Shown here one piece after another: positions 1 to 7,211 of a stretch of DNA of 64,000 nt. The stretch is taken from NCBI GenBank assembly GCA_029262335.1, contig JAJCZQ010000009.1, forward strand, positions 1-64,000. The letters run 5' to 3'. The notes under the pieces are model-generated. The model was given only the letters and a program-made list of their open reading frames with translations. It ran no database searches and was not told the origin of the DNA. Source of the stretch: Deltaproteobacteria bacterium. GTDB lineage: Bacteria; Desulfobacterota_D; UBA1144; Nemesobacterales; JAJCZQ01. The position numbers were made by a program, and so were the translations under genes. The number at the start of each line of letters is the position of its first letter. Within the stretch, counting starts at the first letter, position 1.

Positions 1-312
1 CTTTTTTTGTTAATTGATTTTCCCCTTTGGGGTTAGTCTAGGTATCTATCGATATATCAGAACCTATTGTCCCATTGACCCCTTTCTAAATAATAATTCT
101 AGGAAAATCAATCTACTTTTTTTCTACAGTTTCTTCTACAAATGTTTAGATCTACGTACTATTTATTTAGTCTTGATTTAGTATAAATTTAGAACAAGTT
201 CTTAAAATAGCTAACTAATATTTAGCTTGTAATTATTGATGATAATCAAATTTAATACTAATTAAATTACTATTAGATACATATTTAGTAACTAAAGTTA
301 AATACGTTGAAA
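1..312. other. AT-rich non-coding DNA with a cluster of inverted repeats
   Basis: No credible gene lies in these 312 bases, which are far more AT-rich than the genes that follow. Between 191 and 296 there are five inverted repeats in a row: AGAAC/GTTCT (191-202), GCTAA/TTAGC (210-226), TTGAT/ATCAA (236-249), AATTTAAT/ATTAAATT (249-268) and the perfect palindrome TTTAGT-A-ACTAAA (284-296). The block abuts an orphan tRNA-Pro 3' end. I infer it is the tail of an integrated element or a recombinase-binding region; low complexity alone could also create some of these repeats. Confidence 0.5.
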
Positions 313-359
313 AAGCATTTGGGATGCTGAGGTCGGAGGTTCGAGTCCTCTCGCCCCGA
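313..359 (+). pseudogene. Orphan 3' fragment of tRNA-Pro (TGG), candidate attachment site
   Basis: The sequence holds an anticodon arm (loop TTTGGGA, 318-324, anticodon TGG), a variable region, a T arm (GGAGG 335-339, loop TTCGAGT, CCTCT 347-351), the acceptor 3' strand CGCCCCG (352-358) and discriminator A359. No D arm and no matching 5' acceptor strand (CGGGGCG) exist upstream, and the first pair of the anticodon stem is mismatched. Integrases that target tRNA genes leave exactly this kind of 3' duplicate at the far end of the element, so the intact tRNA-Pro and the element would lie to the left of the window. No CCA follows. Confidence 0.75.
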
Positions 360-477
360 TATCTAATAAATTCAAACTGTAGTGAACTCATTGTTACACC
401 GTTGTTGCATTTATCACTTATCTCAAGATAAAATCTAATATTCCATTAGTATTAAAAAAAAATAAGGTTAGGACTAA

Positions 478-981
478 ATGAACTTAAGTGAATATAGAAA
501 AAGCATGTGGAAGTTTGCAGTTTATCCGAACAGTGGGAGCAATCCTTTATATGCTGAGCTTGGCCTGCTTTCAGAAATAGGGGAGCTGGCTGGAGAGGCA
601 AAAAGAGTTATAAGAGATGATGAAGGTAAAATAACTTCTGAAAGAAAGGGCAATATGATTTCTGAGCTGGGTGATATTATGTGGTATCTCTCTGCAATTT
701 CCCATGAAAGAGATTCTGAAGATTTTCTTTTGTCTCTTGATAATATTGAAGACAATTCACTTGATAAGTTTTCAGGTGTAAACGATTTTCTAACCTGTAT
801 TAATGAGCTTCCAACTATTTTTTATTCTGATAAAGATCAAACACAGGAATTCTATATCAAGCTAAAAAGCCTGATTAACTATCTCGATACTTCACTTGAA
901 GTGATTCTTCAAAATAATATAGACAAACTACAATCAAGAATGGATAGAAATAAGATTAAAGGTTCTGGCGGAGATAGGTAG
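478..981 (+). CDS. MazG-like nucleotide pyrophosphohydrolase
   Basis: A 167-residue all-alpha NTP pyrophosphatase of the MazG superfamily, expected to hydrolyse (d)NTPs to NMP and pyrophosphate (house-cleaning). The metal-binding signature is visible: E33-x-x-E36 with E40 in the first helix, then E63-x-x-D66 in the stretch ELGDIMWYL. The C-terminal half (about 85-167) is less typical and helical. The gene stands alone, 119 bases after the tRNA-Pro scar, with only a weak ribosome-binding site before the ATG. Substrate cannot be told from sequence; the assignment to the superfamily is firm. Confidence 0.85.
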   Translation: MNLSEYRKSMWKFAVYPNSGSNPLYAELGLLSEIGELAGEAKRVIRDDEGKITSERKGNMISELGDIMWYLSAISHERDSEDFLLSLDNIEDNSLDKFSGVNDFLTCINELPTIFYSDKDQTQEFYIKLKSLINYLDTSLEVILQNNIDKLQSRMDRNKIKGSGGDR

Positions 982-1034
982 TTATATTTGAAGATCGAAG
1001 AGTAGGGTCCTTTTATTCGACTTATATAAATTGG

Positions 1035-1106
1035 TGTCATTGCGAATGAAATGAAGCAATCCCTGGGTTAACATCAATATCTCTCAAATGCGTTCGAGAT
1101 GACAAG
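1035..1106. repeat. Dispersed intergenic repeat, copy 1
   Basis: The left half (1035-1067) starts TGTCATTGCGAATG and contains an ATTGC/GCAAT inverted pair; the right half (1079-1106) reads CTCTCAAATGCGTTCGAGATGAC. The right half recurs at 4935-4962 with few changes. This resembles the short GTCATTGCGA-type repeats scattered between genes in many bacterial genomes. It lies in the non-coding gap between the MazG-like gene and the next lipoprotein; I see nothing else in that gap. Confidence 0.6.
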
Positions 1107-1210
1107 TATGTATTTCTAACTTTGACGTGTGTAGAAAATTATTTCCTTTCTGATGGTATCATTCTATTAGTTCATTGTTTAAGTCTGATTCTCATATTGG
1201 GGGATAAAAA

Positions 1211-2167
1211 ATGTATAAATATAAATTCATAAAAGCCATTGGCATCTGTTCTATATTTGTTCTTATCGTATTTGGAAACATGGCCGGATGCGGTGAAGGT
1301 GATAATAATAGTGACGATTTAGACGGGACACCCCCATTAAATGGTGAGATGTCTAATGTGATGGTAACTTTCAATAACTACTGTATGGGTGACGTGACTG
1401 TATACATGACCGATGCATCAGGCTCCAGCTGTACATTGGTAGAGAATAGTACTGTTCAGCTTCCCGCTGGTAATGTCCCCAACGCTTTTTCCGCCAGCAA
1501 TTCAGGAAGTCCTGAATGTGGCAGTGGAACCAGGGTGGAATTTACCGTGAGCTCTGATGGTGATGTATTCTACGACATCTCTACAAATGCTAATCAACCA
1601 CCTGTATTTTTTAACGTTCCCGTAAGGATTCTTGCAATGCAAAATACGGCCGGTACCAGCTGTGCCTTACCGAAATGGGATGGTACGGCTTGCCCAGAAG
1701 GAAGTACCAATACACTTCAGTGTCGATGCGTTTCTTCTCTGATCTGTACCGATATGCCAACAAGTCTCCAGGCAGATTGTACAACAGGCTATTTGACCCC
1801 TACAAGCGGACCCCAGTTTGTTTGCCGTGAAAAGGCTGTAAGTGAATATATTGTGGAATGGTGTCCATCAATGAATCCTAACCCAGTATCGTACTGTACG
1901 GTCCCGGAATTCAATATGGCCGCCCCATGTCCAAATGTCTGCTATGAAGACGCGACAAATGCACCATTTCCATGTTCAGAGAACCAGGCAATGCCCCACG
2001 AAATTTGTAACACTGCTCCTTTTGGCGGTATGCCCCCTGAGAGCTATTGTCTGCTTGATACGGACTGTACTAATGACCAACACCCTGATCGTGCACCCTG
2101 TGGCTGCTGTACTGATGACAGCCAGTGCACTGGTAGTGACACTTGTACAGATTTTCTATGTCAGTAA
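1211..2167 (+). CDS. Cys-rich lipoprotein, weakly thaumatin-like
   Basis: A 318-residue exported protein. The N-terminus has a charged start, a hydrophobic segment and a lipobox-like MAGC (Cys27), so it should be a lipoprotein. The mature part is rich in Cys (well over 20) and polar residues, suggesting a disulfide-stabilised surface protein. Residues about 50-150 recall thaumatin-like folds (a beta-rich start followed by a conserved Cys pattern), but this is a weak impression. The C-terminal 60 residues form a separate Cys-dense knot. ATG follows a GGGGG-rich leader. Function unknown. Confidence 0.75.
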   Translation: MYKYKFIKAIGICSIFVLIVFGNMAGCGEGDNNSDDLDGTPPLNGEMSNVMVTFNNYCMGDVTVYMTDASGSSCTLVENSTVQLPAGNVPNAFSASNSGSPECGSGTRVEFTVSSDGDVFYDISTNANQPPVFFNVPVRILAMQNTAGTSCALPKWDGTACPEGSTNTLQCRCVSSLICTDMPTSLQADCTTGYLTPTSGPQFVCREKAVSEYIVEWCPSMNPNPVSYCTVPEFNMAAPCPNVCYEDATNAPFPCSENQAMPHEICNTAPFGGMPPESYCLLDTDCTNDQHPDRAPCGCCTDDSQCTGSDTCTDFLCQ

Positions 2168-2203
2168 GTTGGTTTTTAGATAGGGGATGACAAGGACTTA
2201 GTG

Positions 2204-2397
2204 TTAACTTTTAAGTCTTTCTTCTATCCACTGCTTGTTTTCCGATAATATTTCTTCAGGGACTTCGGATTCGACCTGTTTTACCAGGTCTAATATAGTG
2301 GTTTCCCTTAATACCTCCCGCCATGCTTCATCGGCCTGGTACATAACCCTTGCTACCTGGCAGGGTTTCTTAAATGCTGATTCTTGTATATTTATGC
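2204..2397 (-). pseudogene. Duplicated C-terminal fragment of the Rrf2-type regulator
   Basis: Read on the minus strand, this encodes the last 60 or so residues of the regulator at 4975-5466, including the same stop position, then homology ends. The stretch 2268-2335 is identical base for base to 5039-5106 (68 bases), while both flanks have diverged. Homology also runs past the stop into a GATGACA sequence near 2186. There is no start codon or HTH domain, so it is a dead fragment. Together with the intact gene it brackets the arylsulfatase as direct repeats about 2.8 kb apart. Confidence 0.85.
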
Positions 2398-2483
2398 AAT
2401 ATTAACACTATTAATATTGAAGTAAGTCGATATTATATTATTTGTTTTTATTACCAGAATTTATTTAAAAATAAGGGGACAAA

Positions 2484-4862
2484 ATGAAATATAAATTATT
2501 ATCAATCTTGTTTTTTATTACTTTAATTTTCAGCGTCAATTCTTTTTCTCAAAACGACAAAACTACTTCTTCGGCAGATGGCCAGGACAGGACAGTTCTT
2601 CCTATACAGCCGCCAGCTCAACCAACGGTAACCGAAATGGATGCCAGAAACGTTAAAAAGCCTGACCATTTTGAGGTAACAGCACCGGAAGGAGCTCCAA
2701 ATATAGTAGTGGTTTTAATTGACGATATAGGTTTTGGCGCAACAACTACTTTTGGCGGGCCAATCTCAACCCCAACCTTCGACAGGCTTGCTAACAACGG
2801 TTTGAGATTTAATCGATTTCATACAACTGCCCTTTGTTCACCTACCCGGGCATCTCTCCTATCAGGAAGAAATCACCATAATGTAAATGTTGGTTCGGTG
2901 ATGGAGATTGCAACGGGATTTAAGGGAAACCAGGGAATCAGGCCTGATAATGCTAAATATTTTGCCGAAACACTAAGACAGAATGGATATAGTACTGCCG
3001 CATTTGGTAAATGGCATGAAACTGCCACATGGGAAGTTTCTGTTTCCGGCCCTTATTTCAGATGGCCTACAAATTCCGGGTTTGATAAATTTTATGGTTT
3101 TATAGGTGGTGAAACAAATCAATGGGACCCTGTGATTTTTGATGGTGTTACTAAAGTTGCTAAGAAGGATGATGCTGATTACCATTTTACAACCGACATG
3201 ACTGATGAAGCTATTAAATGGGTCAAATTTCAGCAGGCAATGACACCCGACAAGCCCTTTATGATTTATTACGCAACAGGCGCCGTACACGCACCGCATC
3301 ATGCACCAAAGGAATGGATTGAAAAATATAAAGGTAAATTTGAAAGCGGTTGGCAAAAAATGCGCGAAGAAACATTTAATAAACAAAAAGAGATGGGTGT
3401 TATACCGCAAAACGCACAGTTAGCACCTATGCCCGAAGATATAAAAGCATGGGAATCGTTGAATGAAAATGAAAAAAGACTGTTTGCATTACAGATGGAA
3501 ACATTTGCCGGTTTTACAGAACATACTGATGTAGAAGTGGGAAGACTCGTTGATGCCATCGATGAAATTGGGGTATTAGATAACACTTTATTTATCTATA
3601 TCATGGGCGATAACGGATCAAGTGCAGAAGGCGGGCTCGAAGGAACATATAATGAGCTTGTACACCTTAATGGAATATTTGATGAAGAGACAGTTGACAG
3701 CATGCTTAAACATGCTGATGACTGGGGCGGCCCAAATTCTTTCCCGCATATGGCTGCAGGATGGGCTGTTGCTACGGATACGCCTTTTAAATGGACCAAG
3801 CAAATGGCTGCAGATTTTGGGGGCACCAGAAACGGAATGATAATGCACTGGCCTGCCGGCATTGAAGCAAAAGGAGAAATTCGCTCACAATGGCATCATG
3901 TAAATGATGTTGCTTCTACAGTACTTGAAGCAACCGGATTACCAGAGCCAAAAGTTATAAACGGCGTAGAGCAGATACCTATGGACGGAGTAAGCATGCT
4001 TTATGCCGCAAAAGATAAAAATGCTCCAGACCGGCATACTGTTCAATATTTTGAAATGTTTGGCAACAGGGCAATTTACAGTGACGGATGGATGGCCCGA
4101 GTAGTACACATAATACCCTGGGAAGGGAAACCATTGAATACATTTCAGGAAGAACAATGGGAATTATACAACATTGAAAATGATTTTAGCCTGGTAAATG
4201 ACCTGGCATCTCAAAATCCTGAGAAATTAAAAGAACTACAAGATCTTTTTGAAAAAGAAGCTATTGCTAATAACGTTTATCCCTTGGATGACCGTTTATA
4301 CGAAAGATTTAACGCATCTATAGCCGGACGCCCTGATTTAATGGGTGACAGAAAGTCTTTAACACTTGCTGATGGTATGGACGGAATATTAGAGAACACA
4401 TTTTTAAACATTAAAAACAACTCTAAAACAATTGTTGCCGACGTGAGCCTGGAAGGAAATGATAAAGGAATAATTCTTTGCCAGGGAGGAAAGTTTGGCG
4501 GATGGGCATTATATATGAATAATGGAAAACCTGCCTATACTTACAACTATTTCGGTTTGGAAAGTTATACCATAGAGTCTCCAACCGCAATTAATAACCC
4601 AAATGCTGAAATCAAACTCGAATTTGCTTACGATGGTGGTGGAACGGGCAAAGGGGGACTGGCAAAGTTATATGTTGACGGAAAAAAAGTTGCTGAAGGA
4701 AGAATAGAAAAAACACAGCCCGCTGTTTTCTCGGCAGATGAAACTGCGGATGTTGCTAAAGACGATGCTACTCAAGTTGCTGATTCCGTTTTCGAAAACG
4801 TGAAGGATTCTGAATTTACAGGTTATGTAAACAAAGTGGAGATAAGTATTCCGGAAAATTAA
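2484..4862 (+). CDS. Arylsulfatase (Cys-type, formylglycine-dependent)
   Basis: A 792-residue exported sulfatase that should release sulfate from sulfate esters in the periplasm. After a signal peptide (about 1-22) it has the metal-binding VVLIDDIGFG block (D80, D81), the modification motif CSPTR (C118-R122, Cys converted to formylglycine), GKWHE (K176, H178) and the MGDNGSS metal site. Length and the long C-terminal beta domain fit the large bacterial arylsulfatase family. A good ribosome-binding site (AAGGGGA) precedes the ATG; an inverted repeat AATATTA/TAATATT lies at 2398-2418. No formylglycine-generating enzyme is in the window. It is flanked by partial Rrf2 gene copies, so it may be an acquired insertion. 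Confidence 0.95.
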   Translation: MKYKLLSILFFITLIFSVNSFSQNDKTTSSADGQDRTVLPIQPPAQPTVTEMDARNVKKPDHFEVTAPEGAPNIVVVLIDDIGFGATTTFGGPISTPTFDRLANNGLRFNRFHTTALCSPTRASLLSGRNHHNVNVGSVMEIATGFKGNQGIRPDNAKYFAETLRQNGYSTAAFGKWHETATWEVSVSGPYFRWPTNSGFDKFYGFIGGETNQWDPVIFDGVTKVAKKDDADYHFTTDMTDEAIKWVKFQQAMTPDKPFMIYYATGAVHAPHHAPKEWIEKYKGKFESGWQKMREETFNKQKEMGVIPQNAQLAPMPEDIKAWESLNENEKRLFALQMETFAGFTEHTDVEVGRLVDAIDEIGVLDNTLFIYIMGDNGSSAEGGLEGTYNELVHLNGIFDEETVDSMLKHADDWGGPNSFPHMAAGWAVATDTPFKWTKQMAADFGGTRNGMIMHWPAGIEAKGEIRSQWHHVNDVASTVLEATGLPEPKVINGVEQIPMDGVSMLYAAKDKNAPDRHTVQYFEMFGNRAIYSDGWMARVVHIIPWEGKPLNTFQEEQWELYNIENDFSLVNDLASQNPEKLKELQDLFEKEAIANNVYPLDDRLYERFNASIAGRPDLMGDRKSLTLADGMDGILENTFLNIKNNSKTIVADVSLEGNDKGIILCQGGKFGGWALYMNNGKPAYTYNYFGLESYTIESPTAINNPNAEIKLEFAYDGGGTGKGGLAKLYVDGKKVAEGRIEKTQPAVFSADETADVAKDDATQVADSVFENVKDSEFTGYVNKVEISIPEN

Positions 4863-4934
4863 ATTATCCTAAGGGAAAAAAAGGAACGTTACCCTTTATT
4901 TTATTCTGGATAATTGGGTAATTAAGAAATGATA

Positions 4935-4962
4935 GATCTCTCACTTGCGTTCGAGATGACAT
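4935..4962. repeat. Dispersed intergenic repeat, copy 2
   Basis: The stretch GATCTCTCACTTGCGTTCG then AGATGACAT matches the right half of the repeat at 1079-1106. It ends 12 bases before the stop codon of the Rrf2-type regulator. A trace of its end (GATGACA) also sits beside the regulator fragment near 2186, so the duplicated segment around the sulfatase included part of this repeat. Confidence 0.6.
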
Positions 4963-4974
4963 AGAGGATTAATT

Positions 4975-5466
4975 CTAACTTTTAATCCTTTCCTCAATCC
5001 ACGATCTGTTTTCTGACAGTATTTCTTCGGGTACTTCTGATTCGACCTGTTTTACCAGGTCTAATATAGTGGTTTCCCTTAATACCTCCCGCCATGCTTC
5101 ATCGGCTTTGTACATAACCCTTGATACCTGGCAGGGTTTTTTAAATGCAGATTTTGGGATTTTGCAGGGTGAATTTTGCCTGATCTCTGTACAGTTGAAT
5201 GTTGATTTGTTTCCTTCTATTGCTGTAACAACATCAAGGAAAGTTATTTTGTCAGCTGGTTTTGCAAGCTTATAACCACCGCTTTTCCCAATACTCCCAT
5301 CAACAAGCCCTGCGTTTGAGAGTTGCTGTAATGCTTTTAGAAGATATTCCTTGGGGACTCCGTGAAAATGTGCCAGATCCCTGGTTGCAAGCCTTTTGTC
5401 TTTTGGTAAAGCTGCTAATATCGACATACAATGTAATGCCCACTCAATCTGGTTTCCTAATATCAA
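4975..5466 (-). CDS. Rrf2-family transcriptional regulator
   Basis: A 163-residue Rrf2/IscR-type winged-helix repressor. The HTH covers about residues 10-65, followed by the dimerisation helix. Three Cys (C92, C101, C112) lie where IscR and NsrR carry their Fe-S ligands, though with wider spacing, so cluster binding or thiol sensing is plausible. The start is TTG, one base after the stop of the upstream AhpD-like gene, so the two are translationally coupled. The likely operator is the palindrome in the operon promoter (5975-5991). A partial copy of its C-terminus lies at 2204-2397. Confidence 0.92.
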   Translation of the reverse strand: MILGNQIEWALHCMSILAALPKDKRLATRDLAHFHGVPKEYLLKALQQLSNAGLVDGSIGKSGGYKLAKPADKITFLDVVTAIEGNKSTFNCTEIRQNSPCKIPKSAFKKPCQVSRVMYKADEAWREVLRETTILDLVKQVESEVPEEILSENRSWIEERIKS

Positions 5467-5467
5467 T

Positions 5468-5956
5468 TTAATTCAGTCCTGCTTTATCAAGGCCATATAT
5501 GGAGTCTAATTCACCATGCTGCATTAAAAGTGAAACAGCAAGGCGGTTCCAAGCGTTAATTGTAGAAATAGCATAGGTAAGATCACAAATTTCCTTATCA
5601 GAAAAATGGTTGCTGACCTCTTCGAAAAGCTCCTGGGAAGGCGGACCGGAAGATATATTTGTAACGGTTTCGGTCCATGCAAGAGCCGCTTTTTCCTTAG
5701 CGGTAAAAAGTGAGGACTCTTTCCATGTAGAGATATGATAAATACGTAATTCTCTTTCGCCATTAATCTTTGCCTCTTTAACGTGCATATCGTTGCAGAA
5801 CGTACATCCGTTAATTTGAGATGCCCTGATGTTAACGAGATTAATTAAATCAATGTCCAGGCTGCTTTCTTTAATTAACTGGCTTACTTCGGACAGCTTT
5901 AGTGCTAACTCTCCTGAGTATTTCATATGGTTTGGACGGGTTGTTGTATGGTTCAT
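5468..5956 (-). CDS. AhpD-like carboxymuconolactone decarboxylase family protein
   Basis: A 162-residue all-helical protein of the AhpD/CMD family. The redox motif CTFCNDMH (C51, C54, H58) is the hallmark of alkylhydroperoxidase D-like enzymes, which reduce peroxides through a thiol relay in the cytoplasm. ATG follows a strong AAGGAG site at good spacing. It is the first gene of an operon with the Rrf2-type regulator. Its promoter has a near-consensus sigma70 layout overlapped by a perfect palindrome, so peroxide, nitrosative or Fe-S stress control is a reasonable inference. True substrate unknown. Confidence 0.9.
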   Translation of the reverse strand: MNHTTTRPNHMKYSGELALKLSEVSQLIKESSLDIDLINLVNIRASQINGCTFCNDMHVKEAKINGERELRIYHISTWKESSLFTAKEKAALAWTETVTNISSGPPSQELFEEVSNHFSDKEICDLTYAISTINAWNRLAVSLLMQHGELDSIYGLDKAGLN

Positions 5957-5974
5957 AATTTTTCTCCTTATATG

Positions 5975-6008
5975 CAGATATATTATATCTGTAAAAGAAG
6001 TTTGTCAA
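5975..6008 (-). promoter_or_regulatory. Promoter and overlapping palindromic operator of the AhpD-Rrf2 operon
   Basis: On the minus strand: -35 TTGACA (6003-6008), a 17-base spacer, and -10 TAATAT (5980-5985). The perfect palindrome CAGATATA-A-TATATCTG (5975-5991, one central base) covers the -10 box. A repressor bound here would block RNA polymerase. The natural candidate is the Rrf2-type protein encoded in the same operon, giving autoregulation; that link is inference. Confidence 0.8.
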
Positions 6009-6075
6009 TATTATTTCAACACTATGGATTAAAGGGTAGGTTGCCTTATATTATGATCTGGATTTCCACAGATAC

Positions 6076-7122
6076 TTAATTATTATTCTTTTTGTATAAA
6101 GTGCTTTTCTTATCAAATTTAAATAAATCTTTATCCAAATCTGTCCATTCGTATTCTAACCATCTGGTTTCTATTAATTTCTCACCATCCCAGATGTCTT
6201 GTCTTATTAAATGATTGTAATCGTAGTGAAGATTTACAATATCGTGAACAATTTCCAGATTCTTATCGTCAATAATTTTAGTATTATTTTTATTGAAAGT
6301 ATTAATATCTTTTGAAAAAGGGCTTGTTGGGGTATCCATATAATCATCTAAATTAAATTTGTCAGGTAATCCAAAATTATTCTTGTTAATTTTTAGATCA
6401 GGAGAAGTTATAGCCTTCACAGCTTTAATTGATTTATAGTATTTGTGCTTTCCATTTTCAGCCCCACTTAGAATACCGCCACTATTACTATGTTTAACTG
6501 GTTTAATAATTTCCCATGTAGGGAATTTATATTGTGCTGACATTAATAAATACTGATTATTCTTTACTTTTATTATTCTTACTAAACTAATAATTTGTAA
6601 TTTTTTATCCCTAATTTCGTATTTATTACTAATTGTTGGATATTCACCATCTATATCTTTATTTGAAACTATCGCCCTTGATCCAATGCTCTCATCTGAC
6701 TGGTCATAGTAATAATTTATAGTTGAAGATAGTTTTCCGAATTCACCCTCAAATAAAAAATTTACTTTGTTTCTTTCAAGTAGTACTGAGTTTTGGGAGG
6801 TATAAAAAGTGTTATATACGTTCCTTCCTTTATCGGATAACTCCCCATAATGAACAATCTTATTTTCTTTGATTTTATACTTTGAAAAGTAGGAAGAAAT
6901 ATCTTTTTTCTCAAATATGTTTTTGATTTTGATTTGATCTTTGAGATTTAAAGTAAACGAATTACGATCAAAATCTAATTCTTTATAGTAGTTAGTTTGA
7001 TACTCTTTTCTAATATAATTTTTGAGTTGTTTTGAATAATCATTAATGTTCGAATTTAACCATAGGAAGCCAAAAATTAAAATAATAAAAAATATTACAC
7101 TGCTAATAGTTCGATAGCTCAT
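6076..7122 (-). CDS. Membrane-anchored protein of unknown function
   Basis: A 348-residue protein with one N-terminal hydrophobic segment (about 7-24) and a long, Lys/Asn/Asp/Tyr-rich region, probably periplasmic and anchored in the inner membrane. I recognise no domain. The gene is clearly more AT-rich than its neighbours and the protein is correspondingly rich in Lys and Asn, which may indicate recent acquisition or relaxed selection. It stands alone between the AhpD operon and the nucleoside permease-like gene. Confidence 0.7.
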   Translation of the reverse strand: MSYRTISSVIFFIILIFGFLWLNSNINDYSKQLKNYIRKEYQTNYYKELDFDRNSFTLNLKDQIKIKNIFEKKDISSYFSKYKIKENKIVHYGELSDKGRNVYNTFYTSQNSVLLERNKVNFLFEGEFGKLSSTINYYYDQSDESIGSRAIVSNKDIDGEYPTISNKYEIRDKKLQIISLVRIIKVKNNQYLLMSAQYKFPTWEIIKPVKHSNSGGILSGAENGKHKYYKSIKAVKAITSPDLKINKNNFGLPDKFNLDDYMDTPTSPFSKDINTFNKNNTKIIDDKNLEIVHDIVNLHYDYNHLIRQDIWDGEKLIETRWLEYEWTDLDKDLFKFDKKSTLYKKNNN

Positions 7123-7211
7123 AACAAAATATATGTTTTAGTTAATAATATGGGTCGGGAATTTTATCTTTCTTTAGTAAATTTCTATAAACTTTAACAT
7201 ACTCCATCTCT

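Noticed and set aside
313..359. tRNA-Pro gene interrupted by a group I intron
   Set aside because: The anticodon arm is complete in the fragment and what is missing is the D arm and 5' acceptor strand, so an anticodon-loop intron cannot explain it within the window.
1935..2183. Frame overlapping the end of the Cys-rich lipoprotein
   Set aside because: Shadow in another frame; no ribosome-binding site and no family likeness.
2973..3410. Antisense open frame inside the arylsulfatase
   Set aside because: Cys/Phe/His-rich shadow translation without start signals; the plus strand has complete sulfatase motifs.
2168..4974. Transposon carrying the sulfatase
   Set aside because: No transposase or terminal inverted repeats; the flanking repeats are direct and derived from the Rrf2 gene.
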